IMG/VR virus record: IMGVR_UViG_3300043446_002063
Span: 1-57,116 of that record
Length of the DNA stretch: 57,116 nt
Reading direction: 5' to 3' (one strand)
From: a virus
Positions 9,190 through 17,337 of the stretch are shown here, piece after piece. Position 1 is the stretch's first letter, and each line of letters opens with the position of its first letter. The notes under the pieces are model-generated. The model was not told the DNA's origin, searched no databases, and saw nothing but the letters and a program-made list of their open reading frames with translations. The position numbers and the translations under genes are program-made.

Positions 9190-9949
9190 TTGAAAATTTA
9201 GATAATTCTTTGTTCAGATAAATTTCTCTTTTAATGTTGTCGTTTAAAAATTTGAACTTGTTTAAATAAACTAACTGCTCTTCTATAGAATTGCAAGTTT
9301 TAAGTTTGTCTATCAAAAAGGGGTGAACTGGGTGTATAAATGAAAAGTCTGTAGAAATTTCATAAAACGGAATCCAAGGCTTGGTAATGTCTTTACGAGA
9401 AAATTCTGATTCTGGTAGACACATTCCCACTTTAATGTCTTCGCCTATATATTGTTCTGGTACATTTACAAAAAAATCATAACCAAAATTATAAACAGCT
9501 TGAGCAGCTTTTCGGTTCAAAAAATAAAGACTACCTTCTGCATAAGACAAATCAAAAGAAGGTTTTTGTATTTTGTAGCTTTCTGTTTTAATTTTATACC
9601 AATGATAAATGCTATTTTTTAAAGATTTGGTATATTTTACAAATAACCCTACATAGTCTTCTTCGTGAGTGTTATTTAAAATCTTATCTACATCTACAAA
9701 GGTATCATCATCCATTTTTACTAAAACATTTTCTTCTGTGTTTTTTAAAAAATGTTCTATTAAAAAATAAGTCTTGAGCGGCAAATTTTCATATGCTTCA
9801 TCTACGTCTACCTCCAGAGAGGGTTCTACCTTTTTTGTAGAATTTTTTCCGTATACAAAATAATAAGCTACATTTTTATTTTCAAATAAAGATTTTATTT
9901 TTGATGCAGCTTCGTAGTTTCCATCGTGGGTGGTGATATAAAAAATCAT
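9155..9949 (-). CDS. Glycosyltransferase, GT31-like
   Basis: 264 residues. VKMDDDTFVDVDKI places the DDD metal motif at D80-D82. LSYAEGSLYFLNRKAAQAV matches the family's SGxxYxLS region and GEDIKVGMCL the EDVxVG motif. It is a divergent paralogue of the 7706-8548 enzyme. Start ATG and upstream stop overlap as ATGA; the 3' end extends 35 bases into the PIG-L gene, so the frames are strongly coupled. The last 20 residues are lysine- and serine-rich and encoded in the overlap. Probably a cytosolic sugar transferase acting on the same acceptor pathway as its neighbours; donor specificity is not deducible. Confidence 0.7.
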   Translation of the reverse strand: MIFYITTHDGNYEAASKIKSLFENKNVAYYFVYGKNSTKKVEPSLEVDVDEAYENLPLKTYFLIEHFLKNTEENVLVKMDDDTFVDVDKILNNTHEEDYVGLFVKYTKSLKNSIYHWYKIKTESYKIQKPSFDLSYAEGSLYFLNRKAAQAVYNFGYDFFVNVPEQYIGEDIKVGMCLPESEFSRKDITKPWIPFYEISTDFSFIHPVHPFLIDKLKTCNSIEEQLVYLNKFKFLNDNIKREIYLNKELSKFSNEKSISISTTP

Positions 9950-10704
9950 ATGTTCAAGACGTTTTCTTTTTTGTTGGTTAAAGAAAAATAAACACTACAT
10001 ATTTTATCTTTTGTAAATCCGGTATAAACCGGTTCAGAATTTAGGTAAGATGAATATTCTTTTACTTTAGAATGATAGATTTCCGGAATAGAACTCCAAA
10101 CATTTTGTTTGATCTCAAAATTGTTCATTTTATTAACTATATTAATTTTATACTTTTTTGAAGTGGCATAAATTTCTAATTCTTCTATCTCTTCTATTTT
10201 GATATCTGTATTTTTAAATTTAACAGACATAACTTTAGCTATATCTATTTCATTTTTTACATAAACATAAAATTTGTCATAATATTTTTCTTCAGATTCT
10301 ATTTCATAAGAAATACCCTTTTCTAAAAGGGTAGGATCTATTTTGAGTAAAGACAAAAATGACAAATTATTATTATATAAAATTTCTTTAAAGTTTCTAT
10401 CAAATTTAATGTGAAAATAATTTTTAGAAATTAATGAATTGTCTATTTTAAATCCTAACGCCAAGCTAGAACTTCTGTTGGGGTCCCAATATTTGCTATA
10501 ATGTAAAAAAGAATGAGAAAATTTTTCTGGTAAAAATTTATTTAAAACTTCTAAACTAGGAACGTGAGGTAGTTCTATGTATAATTTAAAATTTTCATAA
10601 CCATTTGATAGATCTAAACCACACAATTTAGCCCCTTGATTAAAGTTATGTAATTTAATTTTATTACAAAAATCTTTTAATTTTTGAGATTCTATTAACT
10701 GCAT
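9946..10704 (-). CDS. Uncharacterised protein in the glycosylation operon
   Basis: 252 residues, not recognised. The sequence alternates strands and short helices (LYIELPHVPSLEVLNKFLP, NYFHIKFDRNFKEIL, KINIVNKMNNFEIK) and ends in TGFTKDKICSVYFSL. No P-loop, DxD, HxH or membrane segment is visible. The start overlaps the end of the amidotransferase gene by 10 bases and its stop overlaps the next ATG (ATGA), so it is produced together with the amidotransferase and GT31-like enzymes and probably acts in the same pathway, perhaps making or carrying the modified substrate. That role is inference from position only. Confidence 0.55.
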   Translation of the reverse strand: MQLIESQKLKDFCNKIKLHNFNQGAKLCGLDLSNGYENFKLYIELPHVPSLEVLNKFLPEKFSHSFLHYSKYWDPNRSSSLALGFKIDNSLISKNYFHIKFDRNFKEILYNNNLSFLSLLKIDPTLLEKGISYEIESEEKYYDKFYVYVKNEIDIAKVMSVKFKNTDIKIEEIEELEIYATSKKYKINIVNKMNNFEIKQNVWSSIPEIYHSKVKEYSSYLNSEPVYTGFTKDKICSVYFSLTNKKENVLNI

Positions 10705-12089
10705 AATTTTTCTCTGTATACTTCAAATGTTGGTGGCATAGGTTTATAAAACCCAACCTTTTCAAAAATTTCTTCACCGTTGTTGTTTACATCTACAAAT
10801 GGAAATTGATGTTTTAGCATATATTGTCTTTGAGGATGTTTCCATTTTTTATAAATTTTTTTGTTTAACCATAAAGTTTCTTGCCACAATTTAGTATCTA
10901 AAAAGGGATAACGTATTTCTATACCATGAACTCCACAACAATACTCACAGGAATAAACATTATTATCATCAAAATCTACAACATAATTTAAATTATTCAA
11001 CGTTTTAATTTTTTGATTAATTTCTGGACAACCTATAATATCCCCAGCTAACCCAGATAAGCATATTCTATACCCCTCTTCTCTGGCTGTTTTTAAAATA
11101 AGTCCTGCACCTAAAAAACCATATGTGTTGCGACATATTTTTTTAATTGTAGAATTTATATTATGATCATAATATGTGTACTCATACGGTTCACATTTTT
11201 TGTATATGTTGGAACATATTTTTATATGATCCATTAAATTGGGATCTATAAATTGTTTATTTTTAATGTTTGGTATTTTAATTTCTATATTTTCAATGTC
11301 TGGAGGAGTCTTGGCTTTCATGTCATGTCTCCATAACAATACATTGCTAGGCGTATCCAATACATTAACAGAATACATTTTAAAATCTATATCATTAGCA
11401 ACTAATGCACAACTAATACATCCGCTATCATATCCCTCACTTACACCCATCATTACCGGTTTGAGACTAATAGCTCTTTTTTTAACACTTTGTTCAAATG
11501 CTAAGTTCCAATCTTCAAAAGAATCTTTATATTCGTTGTCTATATCAAAAACTGATATGACTTTCTTTTCTAGAGATTTTGTTTTTATGTCAAAAATAAA
11601 CCATTCGTTTCCATCTACTTGTTTAATATTTTTTATATCTAATTTTTCTAAGGCACTTTTATAACTAGCAAAATGATATCCATTATCTAAACTGTAAAAG
11701 AGAGGTTTACACCCAAAAGTGTCTACACCAAATATAATTTTTTGTTTTTTTAAATCTATTAATACTATAGCAAATTCACCGTCTAATTTTTGTAAAAAAT
11801 AATCTCCATAATTTTGATAAGAAGGTATTAAACAAAATCCATCAGAAATAGCATCTGGGTTAAGATCTGAATAATTGTAAATTTCACCATTGTATATAGC
11901 CAAGATATCATCTTTTATAAAAGGTTGTAAAGTAAACTCTCCAGTAATGCTTAATAAATTGTGTAATAAAGTTATACCGTTATATTCTTTAACATTAGTA
12001 GCATCTGGGCCTCGATACTTCTGATAATAGTTGGCTTCTAATAATTTTTCTCTAGAAACCTCTTTAGTGGTAACCAAAAAACTACACAT
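10695..12089 (-). CDS. Asparagine-synthetase-like glutamine amidotransferase
   Basis: 464 residues. Cys2 directly after the initiator (MCSFL) is the class II glutamine amidohydrolase nucleophile; RGPD, YNGEIYNY, DGEFAIVLID and FGxxPLFY are conserved pieces of that domain (residues about 1-190). The C-terminal half has a PP-loop-like ATP site, VSEGYDSG, where most family members have SGGxDS, then SGLAGDIIG and EIRYPFLD. The reaction would be ATP-dependent amidation of a carboxylate using glutamine ammonia. Shorter than E. coli AsnB (about 550). Because it heads an operon with glycosyltransferases and a deacetylase, a sugar or protein carboxylate is as likely a substrate as aspartate; amidotransferases of this type amidate uronic acids in O-antigen pathways (established for WbpS-type proteins). 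Confidence 0.8.
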   Translation of the reverse strand: MCSFLVTTKEVSREKLLEANYYQKYRGPDATNVKEYNGITLLHNLLSITGEFTLQPFIKDDILAIYNGEIYNYSDLNPDAISDGFCLIPSYQNYGDYFLQKLDGEFAIVLIDLKKQKIIFGVDTFGCKPLFYSLDNGYHFASYKSALEKLDIKNIKQVDGNEWFIFDIKTKSLEKKVISVFDIDNEYKDSFEDWNLAFEQSVKKRAISLKPVMMGVSEGYDSGCISCALVANDIDFKMYSVNVLDTPSNVLLWRHDMKAKTPPDIENIEIKIPNIKNKQFIDPNLMDHIKICSNIYKKCEPYEYTYYDHNINSTIKKICRNTYGFLGAGLILKTAREEGYRICLSGLAGDIIGCPEINQKIKTLNNLNYVVDFDDNNVYSCEYCCGVHGIEIRYPFLDTKLWQETLWLNKKIYKKWKHPQRQYMLKHQFPFVDVNNNGEEIFEKVGFYKPMPPTFEVYREKLCS

Positions 12090-12122
12090 GGAAACTAATT
12101 ACTGGATGCCTATATATTAACA

Positions 12123-13283
12123 ATGCAAGATTATTTTAGCTTAGTTCCTTGGACTGGAATATACCTAAGAACAGACGGAAACGCTTATCCCTGTGAGAGT
12201 GTTGCTTGGGAAGGGAATAATGATTATTGTGTCGGTAACATCAGAAATCATTCTTTTGAAGAGATGTGGAATCATGAAGTTTATCGTAAAATGCGCTTAG
12301 AAGTCTTAAAGACTAAAAAATGTTCTATAGACAATGAACTGACTAATTCTTGTACCTATTTGCAAAAAAGACATCTATATAATCAAGATATAAATTATTA
12401 TAAACAAAACACAAAAGAAGACGGAAGCTTTGATTTTAATCTTAAAAAAATAGATTTAGAGAGATCTAATATATGTAATTTAGCTTGTGTATATTGTAAC
12501 CCTACAAGCAGCTCTAGTTGGGCAAAAAAGTTAAAAACAGAACCCTTGGGTCGAATACCTGATGAGATATATTGGAAACGTTTAGATCCGGTATTGCCTT
12601 ATCTAGAAGAAATAGCATTTGCTGGTGGTGAACCTGTTTTAGATGTTTTTAATGAACAAATTTTAGACAAATTAATATCTATGAATAGATTTATTAATGT
12701 TAACATGTCTACCAATGTAACATATGATTTAGAAAAACGTATTTCGATGTTTCAAAAATTAGAGAAGTTTCAAACCCGTATATTTTGTAGTGTAGATTCT
12801 TGGGGTAAAACTTTTGAAACTATTAGAGAAAATTCTCAATGGGATTTAGTTTTTAATAATTTAAAACAATTAAAACCAATGAATTTTAAATTATTATTTT
12901 GTATTACAATAAGTGTGTTGAATTGCTTTTCTTTAAAAGAATATCATGAATTTTTAATGAAAAATAGTTTAGCAGAAATAGATTCTATACGATATCAGCC
13001 AGTGTGTCATCCGGCTTGGTTGAGTATACGTAATTTATCAGAACACAAAAAGAAACAATTAAAATATTATTTTTTAATGTATATAAGTTTTCTTAAAAAA
13101 TTAGAAGCAGAAAGGGGACAAGAACTGGATGTTTGGTGTAATTTTAAACCAGTGTCTGAAGCCTTGATGGAGCTGATAACAAAATATCTGCATAGTAAAA
13201 ACGGTTCTGAAAACTTTTTAGAAGAATTGACAGATAAATTAAATCTTGACAATTCCTTTTTAGAAACCGTTAAACTAAGATAA
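12123..13283 (+). CDS. Radical SAM protein with N-terminal twitch/SPASM-like cysteine region
   Basis: 386 residues. The cluster motif CNLACVYC (C118, C122, C125) is the canonical CxxxCxxC that binds the SAM-cleaving 4Fe-4S cluster, followed by FAGGEPVLD, the GGE motif that contacts SAM. Before it, VPWTGIYLRTDGNAYPC, GNIRNHSFEEMWN and further cysteines resemble a SPASM/twitch auxiliary region, here placed N-terminal to the barrel as in known phage twitch-type radical SAM proteins. Such enzymes make difficult C-H modifications, often on peptides. Plus strand, divergent from the amidotransferase 33 bases away; its 3' end overlaps the convergent hydroxylase-like gene by 9 bases. Second family member at 15270-16472. 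Substrate unknown. Confidence 0.85.
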   Translation: MQDYFSLVPWTGIYLRTDGNAYPCESVAWEGNNDYCVGNIRNHSFEEMWNHEVYRKMRLEVLKTKKCSIDNELTNSCTYLQKRHLYNQDINYYKQNTKEDGSFDFNLKKIDLERSNICNLACVYCNPTSSSSWAKKLKTEPLGRIPDEIYWKRLDPVLPYLEEIAFAGGEPVLDVFNEQILDKLISMNRFINVNMSTNVTYDLEKRISMFQKLEKFQTRIFCSVDSWGKTFETIRENSQWDLVFNNLKQLKPMNFKLLFCITISVLNCFSLKEYHEFLMKNSLAEIDSIRYQPVCHPAWLSIRNLSEHKKKQLKYYFLMYISFLKKLEAERGQELDVWCNFKPVSEALMELITKYLHSKNGSENFLEELTDKLNLDNSFLETVKLR

Positions 13284-13904
13284 AGGTTTGTAGTCTACAT
13301 TAATAGAATCCATTGTGGCTACATAAAATCTAGCTTCAGAACTTGAATTAGATATGTCTAATTCCGAATCTCCTTTATAGATAAAATAATCTCCTCTTTG
13401 TTTGAGAACTTTTTGTTCTCCATTAACTTTAACTGTAAAGTTACCATCTATGTCATTAAGCAAAATGCTTATTAATACAGAGTCTTCAAATTTATAAGAC
13501 TGAAGAGAAGCATCTTTTTTAAAAGTAAAAACCCAACTAGAAATAGTTGTGCTTGGAATAAGAAGTTTAATATTAGTAAAAAGAGGCAAATAATTATAGT
13601 AATAGTAATTCGGATCTACTAAATTTAAAAAATCTGGATTTTGGCTTATAGAATCAAAAACATCTACACAGATGTTAAACAATTCTTCCGGGGCATCTGG
13701 TTCTGTTTTAATTTTCTGATTTTGATTAATTAAAGTGGTATAAATTTTAATTTGATTTTCTTCCTTTATAGTCTTTAGTTTAACATTTTCTGTCAAAGGT
13801 AATTTTTGTAAATATTCGTTGTAATCTACATTGACCCATTCTATAAAATTATTGAGGTCTAAATTAAAGGAAGGTATCTCTGACAATTCTATAAAATTTC
13901 TCAT
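13275..13904 (-). CDS. Degenerate aspartyl-hydroxylase-like paralogue (metal ligands lost)
   Basis: 209 residues, clearly homologous to the next upstream gene: MRNFIELSEIP against MKNFIDINEVP, LLNDIDGNFTVKVNGEQKVL against LLEDIEGKFIVHVNGEEKIL, and RGDYFIY against KGDYCIF. At the positions where the paralogue has its putative iron-binding HGH and later PHG histidines, this protein has K, E and L, so it is unlikely to bind metal the same way. The reading frame is intact, which argues for retention as a pseudoenzyme, binding protein or partner rather than decay. It follows an AATAAATA promoter-like element at 13911-13918 and ends by overlapping the radical SAM gene's 3' end. Confidence 0.6.
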   Translation of the reverse strand: MRNFIELSEIPSFNLDLNNFIEWVNVDYNEYLQKLPLTENVKLKTIKEENQIKIYTTLINQNQKIKTEPDAPEELFNICVDVFDSISQNPDFLNLVDPNYYYYNYLPLFTNIKLLIPSTTISSWVFTFKKDASLQSYKFEDSVLISILLNDIDGNFTVKVNGEQKVLKQRGDYFIYKGDSELDISNSSSEARFYVATMDSINVDYKPLS

Positions 13905-13910
13905 ATACTG

Positions 13911-13918
13911 TATTTATT
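13911..13918 (-). promoter_or_regulatory. T4-late-like promoter element
   Basis: Minus-strand AATAAATA, six bases before the ATG at 13904. No Shine-Dalgarno sequence follows it. Confidence 0.4.
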
Positions 13919-13928
13919 AAAAGGTAAT

Positions 13929-14573
13929 TTATATCAAATCAAAATCTTGTATATTAGCTGCAAACGTTAAAAATTTAGCCTCTTTGCCTAAAAAGTTTGC
14001 TCCGTGGGGGTAAATTCCATTAAAAATACAATAATCACCCTTCTTGTTGAGTATTTTTTCTTCACCGTTTACGTGTACTATAAATTTTCCTTCTATGTCT
14101 TCTAAAAGAAAATGAATCATTATTGTAGTGTGACCGTGGCCTTCTTTTTCATCTACTAAAGCTCCATTTTTATAGAAGAAAACCCAGGCAGTCCTCAATT
14201 GTTCTGGAAAGAGGTTGATGGTTTTGTAAAACAATGATTTGTCTTGAGAAGGAAAAGGAGGACCAACTATTTCATCTATCTCTTTAGCTTTAATTCCATT
14301 TCCTCCTTCATAATTTTGTTCTGGGCCATCTACTGTAAAGTTAAAAAGTTCATTGTCACTACCAGAACACGGGCAATGAACTTTTTGATCAAAATAGAAC
14401 GGCACAGCATACATTTTAATAAAATCTGTTTGTTGTATTTTATTGTATTTTGTTTTTTGTTCTGGGGGTAATTTAAGAAAAAAATCAGACAAATCTTCTA
14501 AAGCTGCTTCTATAAGATTAGATTTAACATTTAACAACCACGGAACTTCATTTATATCTATAAAATTTTTCAT
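13929..14573 (-). CDS. Aspartyl/asparaginyl hydroxylase-like 2-oxoglutarate oxygenase or cupin-fold protein
   Basis: 214 residues. A double-stranded beta-helix pattern is visible in the C-terminal half: EKEGHGHTTIMIHFLLED with H146 and H148 as likely metal ligands, VNGEEKILNKKGDYCIF, then IYPHGANF with H190 as a further ligand. In aspartyl-hydroxylase-like oxygenases two histidines bind iron and a downstream arginine holds 2-oxoglutarate; here KEAKFLTF has lysine near that place, so co-substrate use is uncertain. It starts one base after the stop of the third family member (TAATATG) and precedes the degenerate copy. A role in hydroxylating a peptide or fibre side chain is inference; a metal-binding sugar or amino-acid oxygenase is also possible. 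Confidence 0.6.
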   Translation of the reverse strand: MKNFIDINEVPWLLNVKSNLIEAALEDLSDFFLKLPPEQKTKYNKIQQTDFIKMYAVPFYFDQKVHCPCSGSDNELFNFTVDGPEQNYEGGNGIKAKEIDEIVGPPFPSQDKSLFYKTINLFPEQLRTAWVFFYKNGALVDEKEGHGHTTIMIHFLLEDIEGKFIVHVNGEEKILNKKGDYCIFNGIYPHGANFLGKEAKFLTFAANIQDFDLI

Positions 14574-14574
14574 A

Positions 14575-15231
14575 TTAAAATTCTGACCCTATCACCAATA
14601 AAATTCTGTTCTCATCTCCGCGCTCTATAGCTATATGGTTGTACGAGGAATCAAACACTAATAAAGGTTCTTCTTCATTAAGGTGTACTGTATGACCTTC
14701 GGCTTGAATTTCCATATATTTGTCTGCTTTATTTAAATTGAAAGAAGACAAATAAAATTGAGGGTGTACGTGGGGATCAAACCAAGTACCTGGCTTAAAT
14801 TCTATAAACATGGCTTGCCATAATTTAGGTACATGTTGAGTGACTAAATCGTAAGATTCTTTCAATAAATAAAGCAAATCATCATCTGAAAAATAAAAAA
14901 AATCAAACATTTTTTGTAACCTTTTTTCGTGTCTAATATAAGACCTTTCTTCTGGTGTCATTTGGTATGTGGGGGCACATATACCATTATAATATCCTAC
15001 GTCTTCTTTCTTCTTCCTTAAAGGAGTATTTCTAGTAAAGAACGGTACGGAGAAAGCTTTAATTAATGGACAAGTTTCCATGTTGTTTAAATGTTCAGAA
15101 ACAACCGGATATTCTGAATGGACTACTTTTTTGTAATTTAAATATTCATTAAGAAAAATGTCTTTTTTTTCTAAAAGAAAAGAGGCCCATTGTAAATTTT
15201 CTGGTAAATTGTTTAAAGTATAAAGTATCAT
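14575..15231 (-). CDS. Aspartyl/asparaginyl beta-hydroxylase-like 2-oxoglutarate oxygenase
   Basis: 218 residues and the most canonical of the three. FDPHVHPQFYLSSF gives H154 and H156. EEPLLVFDSSYNHIAIE gives the FDxSxxH signature with H199. NRILLVIG gives R209, the arginine expected to bind the 2-oxoglutarate carboxylate. These correspond to the H...H...R set of the AspH family. N-terminal about 120 residues are helical and specific to this family of phage proteins. Expected chemistry is iron- and 2-oxoglutarate-dependent hydroxylation in the cytoplasm. It heads the three-gene hydroxylase-like unit and lies between the two radical SAM genes, which suggests a shared modification pathway (inference). 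Confidence 0.7.
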   Translation of the reverse strand: MILYTLNNLPENLQWASFLLEKKDIFLNEYLNYKKVVHSEYPVVSEHLNNMETCPLIKAFSVPFFTRNTPLRKKKEDVGYYNGICAPTYQMTPEERSYIRHEKRLQKMFDFFYFSDDDLLYLLKESYDLVTQHVPKLWQAMFIEFKPGTWFDPHVHPQFYLSSFNLNKADKYMEIQAEGHTVHLNEEEPLLVFDSSYNHIAIERGDENRILLVIGSEF

Positions 15232-15269
15232 AATTGGCCTGAATAATAATGGTATTTAGGGACCAGAGT

Positions 15270-16472
15270 CTATAGAATCAACTCCTTAAAATGTTTGATA
15301 AATTTTATGTTTTTAAAATTTAATAAATTTTCTTTTAAAAACAAATTATATTGATTTTTGTTTTCTTCTTCTGAAAATCCCCAATGACCCCATTTACCAT
15401 TATAAAGAGTTTCTATTATTTTATCTATTACAGTCAACGGAGATTCTCTGTTTGGAAATGGGTCTAAATCTGTTCCTAACCAATTTTTATATTCTAACAA
15501 TTTTTCCTTTATAGAATCTTTAATTTTAAGAGGCAAAATGCTATATCGATATTTAAAGGGGCCGTGGAGGTTGTAATATCTTATGTTGTCTTTTTTAATT
15601 AAATTTTCTTGGTACAATTCTTTATGAAATTCTGGATAATAGTATAAATTAAATATACTCATTACAGACTGTAAAATAAATGGTATTTGTTTATCATTTA
15701 TTTGTTTAATAGTGTTTTTTATGGTTTGAGAATTTGAATTAGTTCTAATAAATTCTCCTCTAGGTCCGCTCAAATCCCAACTACCAAAAACTATGACATC
15801 TTTAAAATGCTTTAATAAATCATATATATTTTGGCCCATATAATCTGTCTTCATTAAATTGGTAATAAACCTTATTCTAACATTAGTTTTGTTATCTTTT
15901 AACAATTTGTTTAAAAAATAATATGTAGATTTTTGTATTACAGGTTCACCAGAAGCAAACCATATTTCTTGAACCGTATCATAATTTTTATCATATAAAG
16001 ATATTAAATCTTCGTAAGGTAATCCTCTTTTAACTTCTTTAGTTTCATCCCATAAATTGCTATATTGAAAAGAACAATATTTGCATTTTAAATTACAAAT
16101 GTTACTTTCTATTAAATTCCAAGCTATAAAATTATATTCAGCAGTTCCATCTTCTAGAGTGTTTAAAATAGATTTTTCAGCTTTATCTATTAAATCTAAG
16201 CCAAAATATTTTTTACAAGAATTAAGACATCCGTTACATTCCTTGAAACAAGAATCTATATATTCGTTCTTGAGCATTTTTACTCGTAATTCTCTTAAAA
16301 CTTTGCTGTTCCACAGAGTTTCAGGAGATTCTTTCGTAGAACCCAGACACATGTCTTTATTACCAGCTAAAGACGGACAGGGATAGACAAATCCGTCTGT
16401 GAAATAATACAAATGAACCCAGGGTACTATACAAAAATTGGGTTTATTTGTTATATCTTTAATAGTTTTCAC
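15270..16472 (-). CDS. Radical SAM protein with N-terminal twitch/SPASM-like cysteine region
   Basis: 400 residues with a GTG start at 16472; there is no ATG before the conserved N-terminal motif NFCIVPWVHLYYFTDG, and the start lies 14 bases inside the upstream gene, so GTG with coupling is the best choice. CNLKCKYC (C126, C130, C133) is the SAM-cluster motif and FASGEPV the glycine/glutamate motif. The N-terminal region has many cysteines (C14, YPC, MC, SC, EC, CLNSC) as expected for an auxiliary cluster domain of the SPASM/twitch type. Related to the 12123-13283 protein but more cysteine-rich. Likely modifies a peptide or small precursor; substrate unknown. Confidence 0.85.
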   Translation of the reverse strand: MKTIKDITNKPNFCIVPWVHLYYFTDGFVYPCPSLAGNKDMCLGSTKESPETLWNSKVLRELRVKMLKNEYIDSCFKECNGCLNSCKKYFGLDLIDKAEKSILNTLEDGTAEYNFIAWNLIESNICNLKCKYCSFQYSNLWDETKEVKRGLPYEDLISLYDKNYDTVQEIWFASGEPVIQKSTYYFLNKLLKDNKTNVRIRFITNLMKTDYMGQNIYDLLKHFKDVIVFGSWDLSGPRGEFIRTNSNSQTIKNTIKQINDKQIPFILQSVMSIFNLYYYPEFHKELYQENLIKKDNIRYYNLHGPFKYRYSILPLKIKDSIKEKLLEYKNWLGTDLDPFPNRESPLTVIDKIIETLYNGKWGHWGFSEEENKNQYNLFLKENLLNFKNIKFIKHFKELIL

Positions 16473-17292
16473 TCTGGATAAAAGAAATGAAAGGATTTGG
16501 GGCTAAAATAGGTGGCCAGCAGTAAAGAATTAAATCTTTAGCTATTTCTTGATCTTTAAATATAGAATAATCTTCTGCTACCGTGTCTAAAAATTCTTTA
16601 ATAGAAGAAACTTCGTCAGAAACCGATTCTGCATCTTGATTAAATTCTGCAAATTCTTTGTCTAAAGCAGATTTTTCCTTTTCTACGTGTTTACGTATTA
16701 GTTTCATCATTTGCTCTTTACAATAATCTAGGTCTTTAATCTTATTAACATCAAATATACCCAAAATAAGCATTATCTTTTTGGTTTCTAGATTTATATC
16801 TTTATTGGCAAATAGCTTTAAAGTTTCTAAAGTAAAATGTTCTTCTTCGTAGTCTTTAATAAAAACATTTTTCCGTATCAATTTTAACATAAAATATACG
16901 GATTCTAAATTTTTTAATTGAGTATGATCTTGAAAAGATTCTTCTACAATTTTTAGCTGGTTAGGAGATAAAATTTCTTTAACTGCTTTGAAATAGTTTT
17001 TATTCATCTGAGCCAAATTGGCTGGAACTATGTCATACGTTTTAGAAGAAATTCTATTCTCGTCTGTGTCATATTCGTAATAGGTAATATGACCATAATA
17101 AATTTTTTCGACCTTTTCAGTGATGAAATTATAAGCCTCAAAAAATATTGGATTCCTGAGTAAAGGTCTATTTGTATAATTAGAATTACATGTAAAAAAT
17201 TTATTCCAAGTTTGATTATTATTGGAATAAACTATATTTACTATAGTTTTATCTAGAGCATCATCTATAATAGATTTGATATGACTAATCAT
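16459..17292 (-). CDS. Uncharacterised protein coupled to a radical SAM gene
   Basis: 277 residues, not recognised. The N-terminal 100 residues look alpha/beta (KIYYGHITYYEYDTDENRI). The middle and C-terminus are predicted helical and charged (KKIMLILGIFDVNKI, KLIRKHVEKEKSALDKEFAEF). It ends in an unusual aromatic and proline tail, ILYCWPPILAPNPF. The gene overlaps the GTG start of the radical SAM enzyme by 14 bases, so the two are probably co-translated. Recognition or substrate delivery for that enzyme is a position-based guess; the C-terminal hydrophobic tail could equally be a docking segment. It is the first gene after the giant fibre gene and marks the start of the accessory island. Confidence 0.55.
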   Translation of the reverse strand: MISHIKSIIDDALDKTIVNIVYSNNNQTWNKFFTCNSNYTNRPLLRNPIFFEAYNFITEKVEKIYYGHITYYEYDTDENRISSKTYDIVPANLAQMNKNYFKAVKEILSPNQLKIVEESFQDHTQLKNLESVYFMLKLIRKNVFIKDYEEEHFTLETLKLFANKDINLETKKIMLILGIFDVNKIKDLDYCKEQMMKLIRKHVEKEKSALDKEFAEFNQDAESVSDEVSSIKEFLDTVAEDYSIFKDQEIAKDLILYCWPPILAPNPFISFIQSENY

Positions 17293-17337
17293 ATTAGAAC
17301 ATATCTAATTACATTCCAATTCTAAAATAGAACCGTG

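Noticed and set aside
9946-10704. Possible ABBA-type prenyltransferase
   Set aside because: Only vague alternation of strands and a few aromatic motifs; no diphosphate-binding pattern could be shown.
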